A stretch of 20,641 nucleotides of DNA, from the IMG/VR virus record IMGVR_UViG_3300044834_000078, positions 1 to 20,641 of that record; one strand, written 5' to 3'. Position 1 is the first letter of the stretch. The number at the start of each line of letters is the position of its first letter. The notes below the pieces were generated by a model. It was given only the letters and a program-made list of their open reading frames with translations. It was not told the DNA's origin and searched no databases. The position numbers and the translations under genes are program-made. The stretch is from a virus. This document shows positions 6,280 to 13,139 of this stretch, in pieces.

Positions 6280-6719
6280 CCATCGTGCCGATGCCCGACG
6301 AGCTCCTGACTGCGGAGCAGATCCATGCCGCCAAGGCCGCCCTCGTCGCGACGATCGGCCAGCTGAAGCTGAGCGACGATCTCGGCGTCCGGTTCTACCT
6401 CCCGCCCGATCACCCGAAGGCGGCCGCCTGGCAGCCAGTCGAGCTCCAGACATCGGGCATCGATGCGCCGACCGGGTTCAAGCTGGCCGGGTTCCGCGCG
6501 CCTTCGTACTCCAAGGACGTCTGGGTCCGGTTCGACCTCTCACCGTCCGAGATGGCCAAGACCGTCTGCCATGAACTCCGCCACGCCTGGCAGTCGCGCT
6601 GGCCGTGGAAAGAGATCCGGGACGACATGGACGTCGGTCCCGACCCAGAGTCCGACGCCGAAGCGTTCGCCGTCGCCATGGTCGCGGGGACTCGCGGCGG
6701 GATGCGGATCATCCCGTGA
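6276..6719 (+). CDS. HExxH zinc metallopeptidase-like protein
   Basis: A 147-aa protein that starts in an ATGA overlap. The signature is TVCHELRHAWQ, with H99-E100-x2-H103, and 26 residues later ESDAEAFAVAM, where E129 is in the position of the third zinc ligand in gluzincin-like folds. This matches small one-domain phage peptidases related to the SprT/ImmA type. The preceding WVRFDLSPSEMAK could be the edge strand and support helix. Possible roles are cleavage of a host repressor or of an element protein. It lies immediately before the terminase genes. Confidence 0.75.
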   Translation: MTIVPMPDELLTAEQIHAAKAALVATIGQLKLSDDLGVRFYLPPDHPKAAAWQPVELQTSGIDAPTGFKLAGFRAPSYSKDVWVRFDLSPSEMAKTVCHELRHAWQSRWPWKEIRDDMDVGPDPESDAEAFAVAMVAGTRGGMRIIP

Positions 6720-6814
6720 AGGGGAGGGCGGTCGTAATCTCTGGAGCGGCCCAATCACCGTCGACCTCCGTCAACCCCTGTCGCGAAACTTCCGGGATCT
6801 CTGATGGCCGGTGA
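6716..6814 (+). CDS. Possible 32-codon ORF bridging to the small terminase
   Basis: A GTG overlaps the metallopeptidase stop (GTGA) and the frame ends inside the small terminase start region. The coupling geometry matches its neighbours, but the peptide (KGRAVVISGAAQSPST...) has no recognisable feature and could be chance. Its translation would carry ribosomes to 6804. Confidence 0.25.
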   Translation: MKGRAVVISGAAQSPSTSVNPCRETSGISDGR

Positions 6815-7184
6815 CTACCGCGGCCGGCGGCCCGCTGAGCGACCCTCGAACGTCCTGCCGACGACTGTCGGCCGCCAGAAGCCGCCCGAATGGCCCCTGG
6901 GGGCCGCCAGCAAGGACGAAACGGCCCTCTGGGCGGACCTGTGGCGTCGTCCCGTCGCTCACCTGTGGCGCCAGACGTACACGCCGACGATCGTCGTGGC
7001 CAGGTACGTCCGCGTCGTCATCGAGACGCCCGGATCTGGGTCCCTCGCACAGATGGAGAACGGTCTCGGGCTGACTCCGGCGTCGCTGGCTCGGCTCAAG
7101 GTGACGTTCGAGGAACCGCGCCCGACGCTCAGCGGCGCAGCCGAGGACGTCCTCGCCGCGGCCCGGGCCCGACGCGCGTCGTGA
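6804..7184 (+). CDS. Terminase small subunit (P27-like)
   Basis: A 126-aa protein. The pattern PPEWPLGAASKDETALWADL, VAHLWR, VVARYVRVVIE, then QMENGLGLTPASLARLKVTF matches the small terminase proteins of many phages of high-GC bacteria (phage terminase P27 group). The final LGLTPASLARL is the helix pair typical of the family. It recognises the packaging site and presents DNA to the large subunit. The large terminase begins in a GTGA overlap with its stop, the usual pairing. Confidence 0.8.
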   Translation: MAGDYRGRRPAERPSNVLPTTVGRQKPPEWPLGAASKDETALWADLWRRPVAHLWRQTYTPTIVVARYVRVVIETPGSGSLAQMENGLGLTPASLARLKVTFEEPRPTLSGAAEDVLAAARARRAS

Positions 7185-8686
7185 CCGTCCTGCCGGCTCC
7201 GGTCCCGGTCGGACTGGACAAAGCGCGCTGGCTCATGGCAACGCTGCCGAGCCCATCGGCTCCGACGACAGACCTCGTCCTGACGGATTCGCAGGTCGAC
7301 TTCCTGATCGATCTCTACGCGCCGGGCATTCGTCGCGGCGCGCTGCAGGGCGCCAAGGGCATCGGCAAGAGTCCGCTCGGCGCGTTCTGCGCCCTCGAGG
7401 AGTTCGCTGGCCCCGACGCGCCGTCCGATCCGCTGGTCCAGATCGGCGCCCTGTCCGAAGACCAGGCCAACTCGACCGTCTACAGCCTCGTGCTGCAGCT
7501 CGTGCGAGCCAATGACCGGCGCGTCGCTCAACGGCTCGGGATCGACGATGGCCGGGGCCGGCTGTACCTCGTCGGCCGCCCCGGCAAGCTCGAGGCCGTC
7601 ACGTCGGTAGCCGGCTCCCACGAGGGCGAGCGGACGACGTTTGCGGTCATGGACGAGACGCACCTGTGGACCCGGCAGAACGGCGGACATGCCCTCGCCC
7701 GGACGATTCGTCGGAACGTGGCCAAGGCCGGCGGCCGGACCCTGGAGCTATCGAACGCCCACGAGCCGGGGCTCGGCTCAGTCGCCGAACAAACCGCGGC
7801 CGACTTCGCAGCCGGCAAGCCCGGGATCCTGTTCGTCGCCGTCCGCCCCTCGCGGCTGCCCGAAGCGACCATGACCGACGACGAGCTCCGGCCGCTGATC
7901 GCCGAGGTCTATGCCAGCGCCCCCTGGATCGACCAGGCCCGGATGCTGGCCGAGCTACGCGACCCGGCGGTGCCCTGGGACGAGGGCGCCCGCTACTACC
8001 TCAACAGCCCGACCGCAACCGCCTCTGTCCTCGTGGACCCTCGCCGCTGGTCTCTTCTCCAACCGGCGACGGGGGCCCCGATCCCGGACGGAACGCGGGT
8101 CGGGGTCGGCTTCGATGGCAGCCACAGCCACGACGGAACGGCTTTGGTCGTCGCCGCCGAGGACGGCCGGCTACGGCTCGAACTCCTGATCGAGCGGAGT
8201 CCTAGCGACCCGCCCGACTGGACAGTGCCCCGCGCCAAGGTCAACGACGCCGTCGCCGCCGTGTTCGAGCGGTTCGACGTGGGTCGGATGCTGGTCGACC
8301 CATACCACTGGTACGACGAGCTCGATGACTGGAGCGGCCTGTACGGCGACTCGGTCGTGCTCGCCTATCCGACCAACTCAGGCCGCCGGTTCGGGCCGGC
8401 GGTCGATCGTTTCCGCACGGCCCTGGCCGAGGGCCGGGTGAGCCACGACGGCAACGCGGACCTCGCCCGCCACCTGGCCAACGCCCGGCTCCTGCGGACC
8501 GGTGGCCGGGCTGCCGACGACGGACATGCCCTGTTCACCCTCGAGAAGGCGGGGCCCGGACGGCTCATCGACGCGAGCGTGGCGGCTGTCCTGGCCCACG
8601 AAGCCGCCATGACGATGCCGGCGGGCGCCCCGCCGCTGTTCCGTTCGAACTACGAGCGCGAGGGATTGACCTTCGCACGCTCGTAG
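7181..8686 (+). CDS. Terminase large subunit
   Basis: The GTG at 7181 gives 501 aa and a 4-bp overlap with the small subunit. The ATPase domain has Walker A GAKGIGKS (57-64) and Walker B TFAVMDETH with D158-E159. The nuclease domain (about 305-475) has the three acidic metal-site residues expected of an RNase H-like fold: D312 (VGVGFDGSH), D373 (GRMLVDPYHW) and D464 (RLIDASVAA). Length and motifs are those of a complete, probably active packaging motor, which pumps DNA into a prohead and cuts it. That is notable because no portal or capsid gene follows. Confidence 0.93.
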   Translation: MTVLPAPVPVGLDKARWLMATLPSPSAPTTDLVLTDSQVDFLIDLYAPGIRRGALQGAKGIGKSPLGAFCALEEFAGPDAPSDPLVQIGALSEDQANSTVYSLVLQLVRANDRRVAQRLGIDDGRGRLYLVGRPGKLEAVTSVAGSHEGERTTFAVMDETHLWTRQNGGHALARTIRRNVAKAGGRTLELSNAHEPGLGSVAEQTAADFAAGKPGILFVAVRPSRLPEATMTDDELRPLIAEVYASAPWIDQARMLAELRDPAVPWDEGARYYLNSPTATASVLVDPRRWSLLQPATGAPIPDGTRVGVGFDGSHSHDGTALVVAAEDGRLRLELLIERSPSDPPDWTVPRAKVNDAVAAVFERFDVGRMLVDPYHWYDELDDWSGLYGDSVVLAYPTNSGRRFGPAVDRFRTALAEGRVSHDGNADLARHLANARLLRTGGRAADDGHALFTLEKAGPGRLIDASVAAVLAHEAAMTMPAGAPPLFRSNYEREGLTFARS

Positions 8687-8719
8687 AGACCGCGCTCCAC
8701 CCAGAAAGCAGGTAACCGG

Positions 8720-8807
8720 ATGACCATCCCGACCCTTCAGTCCACTGCCGGTGCCCTCGATCTACGAGACCCAACCCATCCGCGCGATCGAACTGGCCGA
8801 CTGGTGA
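8720..8807 (+). pseudogene. Possible deletion scar between packaging and tail genes
   Basis: An ATG with an aggtaa ribosome site opens MTIPTLQSTAGA, which looks like the true start of a phage protein. From about 8751 another frame reads PSIYETQPIRAIELADW and stops at 8805-8807, which looks like the true end of a different protein. The two would abut if a deletion fused the start of the first structural gene to the end of the gene before the tail chaperone. The first frame also stays open into the next gene, so a 33-residue extension of that gene is the alternative. Confidence 0.4.
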
Positions 8808-8818
8808 AAGGAACCCCG

Positions 8819-9118
8819 ATGACGCTGCCGATCATTTCACTCGCAACCGACTCGCTCGAACTCAACGGCACCGCGGTCGAGTACCGGTCGATGTCTCGGG
8901 CCGAGGCCCTCAAGCTTCAGGACTACAAGGGTCGTCCGGATGAGGCTGAAAACTACATCCTCATGTGCGGCACCGGTTGCACGGAGGACGAGGCCAAGGC
9001 GTTCCGCGACGGGTCAGATACAGCGACAGCGGGCCTGTTGATCGACGGCATCCTCGTGCTGTCGGGCCTCACCAATACGCCTCGTCGAGCTCGGTCGACC
9101 AAGGACAAGACCCGATGA
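8819..9118 (+). CDS. Tail assembly chaperone-like protein
   Basis: A 99-aa protein from the ATG at 8819, preceded by aaagga. The pattern VEYRSMSRAEALKLQDY...ENYILMCGTGCTEDEAKAFRD...AGLLIDGILVLSGLT matches the small protein encoded just before the tape measure gene in many siphophages. There it keeps the tape measure soluble during tail building. Such genes often have a longer product made by ribosomal frameshifting; here the stop overlaps the tape measure start (ATGA), which leaves no room for a second frame, so only the short form can be made. Confidence 0.65.
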   Translation: MTLPIISLATDSLELNGTAVEYRSMSRAEALKLQDYKGRPDEAENYILMCGTGCTEDEAKAFRDGSDTATAGLLIDGILVLSGLTNTPRRARSTKDKTR

Positions 9119-10587
9119 GTCGTCAGTTGGTCGTCGAGGTGATCGGCGATAGTTCCAAGCTCGGCAAGTCCCTCGACCAGGCCGGCACCAAGGCGCAGGG
9201 GTTCGGGAGCAAGCTCAAGGGCGTCGGCACTGGTCTGACCATCGGAGCCGGCGCTGCTGCGTTCAATCTCGTGACGACCGCCATCTCGATCGGGATCGGC
9301 AAGCTCGGCGAGGCGCAGCAGGCGTACCGCGACGACCAAGTCAGCCAGGCAAAGATGGCGACGGTGCTCAAGAACGCCATCCCCAACTGGAACGGGAACA
9401 CGGACGCGATTGAGAAGTACGCGACCGCCCAGCAGGGTCTCGGCTTTTCCGATGACTCGGTTCGCGACTCGATCAGCAAGCTCGTCGGCGTGACCCACGA
9501 CCAGAACGAGGCCATGGCTCTCAACAGCCTCGCGATGGACCTCGCTCGGGCCAAGAACATCAGCCTCGAGCAGGCCACGGCGATCGTGACCAAGGCCCAC
9601 GAGGGGAACGGCAAGGCGCTCAAGGGCCTCGGTATCGACATCGGCAATGCCAAGACGGGCGCTGAATTACTGCAGGCGGCCCAGGACAACGTCAAGGGCT
9701 CCGCTGAGGCGTGGGCCGCAACGTCTGAGGGCAAGGCAGCGGTCAGTCAGACGAAGGTCGCCGAGGCGATGGAAAAGGTCGGCATGGTGGTCGACAAGGT
9801 CAGCTCCGTCGTCATCCCAGCGCTCGCTGACGCCTTCGTGGGAGTCACCGACTGGATCGCCTCGATCTGGCCGACTGTGGGACCGATCGTCGGCAAGGTC
9901 ATGGACATCGTGGGCGAGGCAATCGGGTTCGTTTCAAAGAACGTTCTCCCCGCCCTCGGGGAGGCGTTCGGGTGGATCGTTAAGAACGTCATCCCGCCGC
10001 TGTCTGAGGCGTTCGGATGGATCGTTAAGAACGTGTTTCCGGCGCTGTCTGAGGCGTTCGGATGGATCGTTAAGAACGTCATCCCGCCCTTGGCTACGGT
10101 CATCGGCTGGGTGGTCGAGACCGTGCTACCGCCGCTGGTCAAGGCGCTGGGTTTCATCACGGAGAATATCGTGCCCGCCGTCGGAGCCGCGTTTAAGCTC
10201 CTGGGCGACATCATCGGGGGCGTATTCGACGTGGTTCCGAGAGTGATAAAGGGGGCCCTTAACTTCGTAATTGACATTGTCAACGGGATGATCGGGGCCA
10301 TCAACGGTATTCAGTTCCATGTCCATGCCGGGCCGATCAACTACGACTTCGATGGGCTGAACCTCGGCAAGATCCCCCGGCTCCACTCCGGCGGGATCGT
10401 GCCGGGGCCGATTGGCTCCGAGGTCCCCATCATGGCGTTGGGAGGCGAGCGCGTCTCGCCGCCGGGAGCGAGCGCTACCCCGCAGGTCGTGGTCCATATC
10501 CACGGTCACGTCATCGGGCTGTCCGGTGCCGATGAACTAGCCGAGCTCATTGCCCGGAGACTGCGCCTCAACGGCTCGACGGTCTAG
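9115..10587 (+). CDS. Tail tape measure protein
   Basis: From the ATG at 9115 (ATGA overlap) the protein is 490 aa. The N-terminus (VVEVIGDSSKLGKSLDQAGT) is typical of tape measure proteins. A helical region follows, then hydrophobic helices (about 230-410) containing three 15-residue repeats built on AFGWIVKNV. The C-terminus has HSGGIVPGPIGSEVPIMALG and a final HIHGHVIG...ELIARRLRLNG, both common at tape measure ends. A protein this short would set a short tail, roughly 70 nm by the usual 1.5 A per residue. No distal tail, baseplate or fibre gene follows, which is unusual. Confidence 0.88.
   Translation: MSRQLVVEVIGDSSKLGKSLDQAGTKAQGFGSKLKGVGTGLTIGAGAAAFNLVTTAISIGIGKLGEAQQAYRDDQVSQAKMATVLKNAIPNWNGNTDAIEKYATAQQGLGFSDDSVRDSISKLVGVTHDQNEAMALNSLAMDLARAKNISLEQATAIVTKAHEGNGKALKGLGIDIGNAKTGAELLQAAQDNVKGSAEAWAATSEGKAAVSQTKVAEAMEKVGMVVDKVSSVVIPALADAFVGVTDWIASIWPTVGPIVGKVMDIVGEAIGFVSKNVLPALGEAFGWIVKNVIPPLSEAFGWIVKNVFPALSEAFGWIVKNVIPPLATVIGWVVETVLPPLVKALGFITENIVPAVGAAFKLLGDIIGGVFDVVPRVIKGALNFVIDIVNGMIGAINGIQFHVHAGPINYDFDGLNLGKIPRLHSGGIVPGPIGSEVPIMALGGERVSPPGASATPQVVVHIHGHVIGLSGADELAELIARRLRLNGSTV
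9961..10095. repeat. Three 45-bp tandem repeats in the tape measure gene
   Basis: Units start with gaggcgttcg at 9961, 10006 and 10051. The first two are complete and differ at a few bases; the third diverges near its end. Each encodes 15 residues (pattern EAFGWIVKNV[IF]P[PA]LS). The repeats lengthen the hydrophobic helix region in whole helical steps and could change tail length by unequal recombination. Confidence 0.9.
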
Positions 10588-10588
10588 G

Positions 10589-11074
10589 ATGCTGGCGATG
10601 GCCAGCATCCCGCCCGTTTCGGAGCAGGAGGTCAGGGCGGCCTGGGCTGTAGTCGATCCATTCCTCCGGACGCTCGAGAGGGCTGATTACGCGGACGACG
10701 CACGGTTGCTCGACGGGATGACCCCGGACGCCCGCGCCCACTTTGATCGTATTGATGCGGTCAGAGTTTCGGGATTGACATACATTCCCCCGATCGCATG
10801 GAAGGTCAGGCAGGTGATGGGCCTGGAGGCCGCGACTGTGCCCTTGCTGCAGCTGCTTGCTACGGTCCACCTGTTCCCTGGCCCGGTTTGTCGCTTCCGC
10901 TATATGCCGGGCGTTCCGGTCGGGGGCGTCACAGTGGGTGGCGAACCGTCGTGGCACCTCGACCTCGAGTCCCACGACGGCCGGTGGCTTGTTGACCCGC
11001 GTGGCCTCGATCGAGGTCCGATGGTTGGCACGGCAATCATCGGACGGCCGGAGGCACCGCCCGCACGATCCTGA
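10589..11074 (+). CDS. Uncharacterised protein, NTF2-like by pattern
   Basis: A 161-aa protein starting at the ATG one base after the tape measure stop; an ATG at 10598 is an alternative. The N-terminal helix (EVRAAWAVVDPFLRTLERAD) and the C-terminal strand pair ending in HLDLESHDGRWLVDPRG resemble the helix and edge strands of NTF2/SnoaL-like proteins. That resemblance is weak. It is not a recognisable tail protein, although its position after the tape measure is where one would be expected. A strong inverted repeat begins two bases after its stop and probably ends the long operon. Confidence 0.65.
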   Translation: MLAMASIPPVSEQEVRAAWAVVDPFLRTLERADYADDARLLDGMTPDARAHFDRIDAVRVSGLTYIPPIAWKVRQVMGLEAATVPLLQLLATVHLFPGPVCRFRYMPGVPVGGVTVGGEPSWHLDLESHDGRWLVDPRGLDRGPMVGTAIIGRPEAPPARS

Positions 11075-11075
11075 C

Positions 11076-11102
11076 TGACCGGTAACCGCTTGTTACCGGT
11101 CA
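11076..11102 (+). terminator. Perfect 11-bp inverted repeat after the rightward operon
   Basis: tgaccggtaac / gttaccggtca surround a 5-nt loop (cgctt), two bases after the stop of the 161-aa gene. Its placement suggests a terminator, though no T-run follows. The symmetry would also suit an operator for a dimeric repressor of the promoter 60 bp downstream. Confidence 0.55.
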
Positions 11103-11162
11103 CCAGATCTAACTGTCCGTTAGGTTTGCGGCCCTTCCTCGCGCGTTTACCGCTGCCGGCCG

Positions 11163-11192
11163 TTGACGCCGGCGCCCTGTCGCAGCTAACGT
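11163..11192 (+). promoter_or_regulatory. Sigma70-type promoter upstream of the candidate RNA
   Basis: TTGACG (11163-11168) and TAACGT (11187-11192) are separated by 18 bp. The predicted start near 11199 falls at the base of the first hairpin of the candidate RNA, which supports both calls. It would serve the RNA and, by read-through of its terminal hairpin, the genes from 11302. Confidence 0.55.
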
Positions 11193-11196
11193 AGGC

Positions 11197-11284
11197 GGGC
11201 CGGGTACTAGACGGCTCCCAGACCGATAGAATCTCAAACGCCCCGCCCGGCTGCTGCTAGTACCAGCGTCGGCGGGGCGTTTGA
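11197..11284 (+). ncRNA. Candidate structured RNA with two hairpins and complementary loops
   Basis: Hairpin 1 pairs gggccg (11197-11202) with cggctc (11212-11217), including one G-T pair, and exposes ggtactag (11203-11210) in its loop. Hairpin 2 is a perfect 14-bp stem (11234-11247 with 11271-11284) containing a small inner stem (gctg/cagc) whose loop exposes ctagtac (11257-11263). The two loops are complementary over 7-8 bases, so they could kiss. Hairpin 2 is GC-rich and followed by gattt, so it may act as a terminator. A ribosome site and gene start lie directly downstream. It could be a small RNA of about 86 nt or a 5' UTR attenuator. No known RNA class is recognised. Confidence 0.5.
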
Positions 11285-11301
11285 TTTAGGGGAGGCCAGT
11301 C

Positions 11302-11676
11302 ATGGTCGCAGGATCCAAGCCAGTCATGATGCCGCGGTGGAACGGTCCAGTTCCGCCCGAGCATCTCGTGGCGATCATTGACGATCGCTGGGCGCAGCTC
11401 CACGTCGGGCTCAAGGAGAACGAGTACGGGACCTGGGTCGAGGATGGGACGAGCGAGCTCTCCCGTCGGCTATACGACACCCTCAGAGAGATGTCGGCGC
11501 TCATGGTCCAGGGGTTGAGCGAGACCTTCCCGGACGGGAGCGGGGATGAGGAAGCCGTCATGCAAGAACGCCTGTCGTTCGAGCTCGGACAGATGATCGA
11601 GGCTCGGATCAAGGCTTTTGCCATCGAGGTCGAGACATTCCGGGTGCAGGCTGACGGCAAGGCGGCGGCGTCATGA
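11302..11676 (+). CDS. Uncharacterised acidic protein
   Basis: A 124-aa protein with a strong ribosome site (aggggagg, 11288-11295) 6 nt before the ATG. It is mostly helical and acidic (LSRRLYDTLREMSALMVQGL; ERLSFELGQMIEARIKAFAI). The motif WAQLHVGLKENEYGTWVED may be a short beta element. No family is recognised. It is the first gene after the candidate structured RNA, which may regulate it, and its end overlaps the next start (ATGA). Confidence 0.7.
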   Translation: MVAGSKPVMMPRWNGPVPPEHLVAIIDDRWAQLHVGLKENEYGTWVEDGTSELSRRLYDTLREMSALMVQGLSETFPDGSGDEEAVMQERLSFELGQMIEARIKAFAIEVETFRVQADGKAAAS

Positions 11677-12278
11677 CGGCTGGCTGGACCGGTGGCGACT
11701 TGGCCGCCGGCGATGTGGCCTGGCGCGCGTGGCGACGGCTCGGAGTCGAGCCCTATGACTACATGTTCCTCGATAGTCCAATCCCGCCACTGCTCGAGGA
11801 GTTCGCCTCGTCGGTGGAGCCGATCGTCTCGAAGCTCACTCGTCTCGTCTTGGACGAGGCCGAGGCTCGGCTGTACGGTGAGGCCCGCGAGCGCGTCGTC
11901 GCTGCATCGGTACGCGGCGTCACTCACCATGTGCTATGGGCCGTGGTCGAGGCCGTGCGGGGAGAGCTGATGCGTCCGGAGCCCGTGCCGTTTACGCCAC
12001 CCCTAATGGGTGCGTGGATCCGGGGTCGGTCGCTGCCGCGCCCGGCTGTCCGCCGCCTGGGGCCTCGGCCCGAACCGACGTGGGATGGGCTCTGGCACGC
12101 CTTCTCTGGTGACTTCCGGATGCGGTCGCCGCGGGTCAAAAACGACATGGTTGGCCGAACCCGCTGCGGGGTCACGATCACCCTGCGGAGCGAGGGACAG
12201 GACGTCGCGATCGCCGACACGGCGCCGGGCGTAGACGCCTGCCGACGGTGCCAGCGAGGGGAGCCGAACCCCGCCTGA
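11673..12278 (+). CDS. Uncharacterised protein with C-terminal zinc-ribbon-like motif
   Basis: A 201-aa protein translated from an ATGA overlap. The N-terminal half is helical (PPLLEEFASSVEPIVSKLTR; HHVLWAVVEAVRGELMRP). The C-terminus has a separate small module: RTRCGVTITL..., then VDACRRCQRGE, giving one cysteine followed some 30 residues later by CxxC. This layout is common in small proteins of actinophages and integrative elements, where it usually binds zinc. The role is unknown. A clear terminator hairpin follows 22 bp after the stop. Confidence 0.7.
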   Translation: MTAGWTGGDLAAGDVAWRAWRRLGVEPYDYMFLDSPIPPLLEEFASSVEPIVSKLTRLVLDEAEARLYGEARERVVAASVRGVTHHVLWAVVEAVRGELMRPEPVPFTPPLMGAWIRGRSLPRPAVRRLGPRPEPTWDGLWHAFSGDFRMRSPRVKNDMVGRTRCGVTITLRSEGQDVAIADTAPGVDACRRCQRGEPNPA

Positions 12279-12300
12279 CCCATCCCGCTACGCTCATATC

Positions 12301-12332
12301 GACCCCGGCCGGATCCCCCCTCGGCCGGGGTC
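12301..12332 (+). terminator. Rho-independent-type hairpin
   Basis: gaccccggccg / cggccggggtc form a perfect 11-bp stem around a 10-nt loop, followed by tactctt. It lies 22 bp after the stop of the 201-aa gene and ends the two-gene transcript that begins near 11199. Confidence 0.7.
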
Positions 12333-12338
12333 TACTCT
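12333..12338 (+). promoter_or_regulatory. Possible -10 element for a leaderless transcript
   Basis: TACTCT (TAnnnT) lies 6 nt before the GTG at 12345, so transcription would begin at or next to the start codon. There is no Shine-Dalgarno sequence. The -10 abuts the terminator hairpin and no clear -35 is seen. Leaderless starts of this form are common in several high-GC phyla. Confidence 0.4.
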
Positions 12339-12344
12339 TGGTCT

Positions 12345-12446
12345 GTGGACGACAACCTTCGGGACGTCGCGATCGCGCTGACTACGGAGGACGACGTGGC
12401 CGAGATTCTCCACCGCCTTAGACACGTGGAGCCCGACCGTGGCTGA
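12345..12446 (+). CDS. Small acidic protein, 33 aa, possibly leaderless
   Basis: GTG start, sequence beginning DDNLRDVAIALTTEDDVAEI and ending HVEPDRG. It is acidic and predicted as two short helices, more protein-like than chance sequence. Its stop overlaps the next GTG by 8 bp, so the two would be translated together. The size would suit a small regulator or anti-host factor, but no family is recognised. Confidence 0.45.
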   Translation: MDDNLRDVAIALTTEDDVAEILHRLRHVEPDRG

Positions 12447-12645
12447 TCCCGACCGGGCTCAGCGCTTCGCGGATATCAACGAGCGGGCCCGCCGCGCGTT
12501 CCTCGAGGGCGCTGCCGAGGAGTGGCAACAGGCAAACGGACGGCCTCCGACCGAGGAGCAATTGCGCCGGATCCTGGCGCGGTATCCGGGGAACCCGCTA
12601 CGCCCCGACGGGACTGGAGTCGACAGGACGGCGACCGGAGGCTAG
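12439..12645 (+). CDS. Small helical protein
   Basis: A 68-aa protein (ADPDRAQRFADINERARRAF, EEWQQANGRPPTEEQLRRIL, ARYPGNPLRPDGTG). The second helix with PPTEEQLRRIL resembles small phage proteins of unknown role. It is preceded by the 33-aa frame with an 8-bp overlap, and its end overlaps the end of a convergent gene by 4 bp. Confidence 0.65.
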   Translation: MADPDRAQRFADINERARRAFLEGAAEEWQQANGRPPTEEQLRRILARYPGNPLRPDGTGVDRTATGG

Positions 12646-12854
12646 GTGCCCGGTCCGAGAACCTCCTCGATTTCTGCGTCAGTCATCGTGAGCATTGGAT
12701 TCGTGGCATCGGGGTTCATTCTCGCCGTCACGGATGCATTCATGTGGCGATAGAACGCCCGGAACCGCCTGAGGTAGTCCGCCTCGGGTTGATCTGTTGT
12801 GGTCGTCGCCAAGCGATCGGCCAGCTCGATGAGCTTGACGTGGGCATCGTCCAT
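12642..12854 (-). CDS. Small uncharacterised protein
   Basis: The ATG at 12854, preceded on its strand by ggag and a 4-nt spacer, gives 70 aa (DDAHVKLIELADRLATTTTD, YLRRFRAFYRHMNASV, MLTMTDAEIEEVLG). The frame stays open upstream, but that part is basic and shadow-like and lacks a ribosome site. The C-terminal TDAEIEEVLG is a typical capped helix. The function is unknown. It is the second gene of a short leftward pair. Confidence 0.6.
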   Translation of the reverse strand: MDDAHVKLIELADRLATTTTDQPEADYLRRFRAFYRHMNASVTARMNPDATNPMLTMTDAEIEEVLGPGT

Positions 12855-12919
12855 TCCGTCTCCACAAGATGATGGACTAATCCGCGAAGACGGTACGAGG
12901 TCTCCGTCTTTGTGACGTC

Positions 12920-13132
12920 TCAGGCGCGGCGGCCACGCTCGCGGTCGATCCACTCACGGCCTCGCTGCCAGAAGTCTCGATCCTGCCCGTCGAGACCCTC
13001 GGCGGCCGCGTGTGCCTCCCAGGCAGCGAGCCACCGCTCCGCGTCGTCCTGGGGCATTCCTGAGCTCGTCAGGCGCGCTTCCGCTGCAGCGCGGCGGGCG
13101 GCGTAGATGCGGACTGGCAGCGGCTCTAGCAC
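12920..13132 (-). CDS. Small uncharacterised protein, phage-type
   Basis: A 70-aa protein from a GTG start. The sequence YAARRAAAEARLTSSGMPQD, DAERWLAAWEAHAA, FWQRGREWIDRERGR has the regular helical pattern and W/D spacing of a real small protein; similar proteins occur in mobile elements of high-GC bacteria. There is no Shine-Dalgarno sequence, but TACCAT lies 7 nt upstream, so the message may be leaderless. It is transcribed leftward ahead of the 70-aa gene at 12642 with a 65-bp gap. Confidence 0.6.
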   Translation of the reverse strand: MLEPLPVRIYAARRAAAEARLTSSGMPQDDAERWLAAWEAHAAAEGLDGQDRDFWQRGREWIDRERGRRA

Positions 13133-13139
13133 GTGACCG

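Noticed and set aside
5524-6453. Open frame of 309 codons on the minus strand
   Set aside because: Antisense to the CopG-like, coiled-coil and metallopeptidase genes, all of which belong to an overlapping chain.
6890-7180. N-terminal extension of the large terminase frame
   Set aside because: It runs through the small terminase gene in another frame; the GTG at 7181 gives the usual 4-bp overlap and a normal length.
8965-9114. N-terminal extension of the tape measure protein
   Set aside because: It covers the tail-chaperone-like gene in another frame; the ATG at 9115 overlaps that stop and begins with a typical tape measure N-terminus.
1923-10095. CRISPR array
   Set aside because: The tandem repeats at 1923, 3909 and 9961 are within genes, in frame and directly adjacent, with no spacers between them.
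11197-11284. tRNA gene in the 11.2-kb gap
   Set aside because: The hairpins do not form a cloverleaf: no T-arm consensus, no acceptor stem closing the whole, and stem lengths do not fit.
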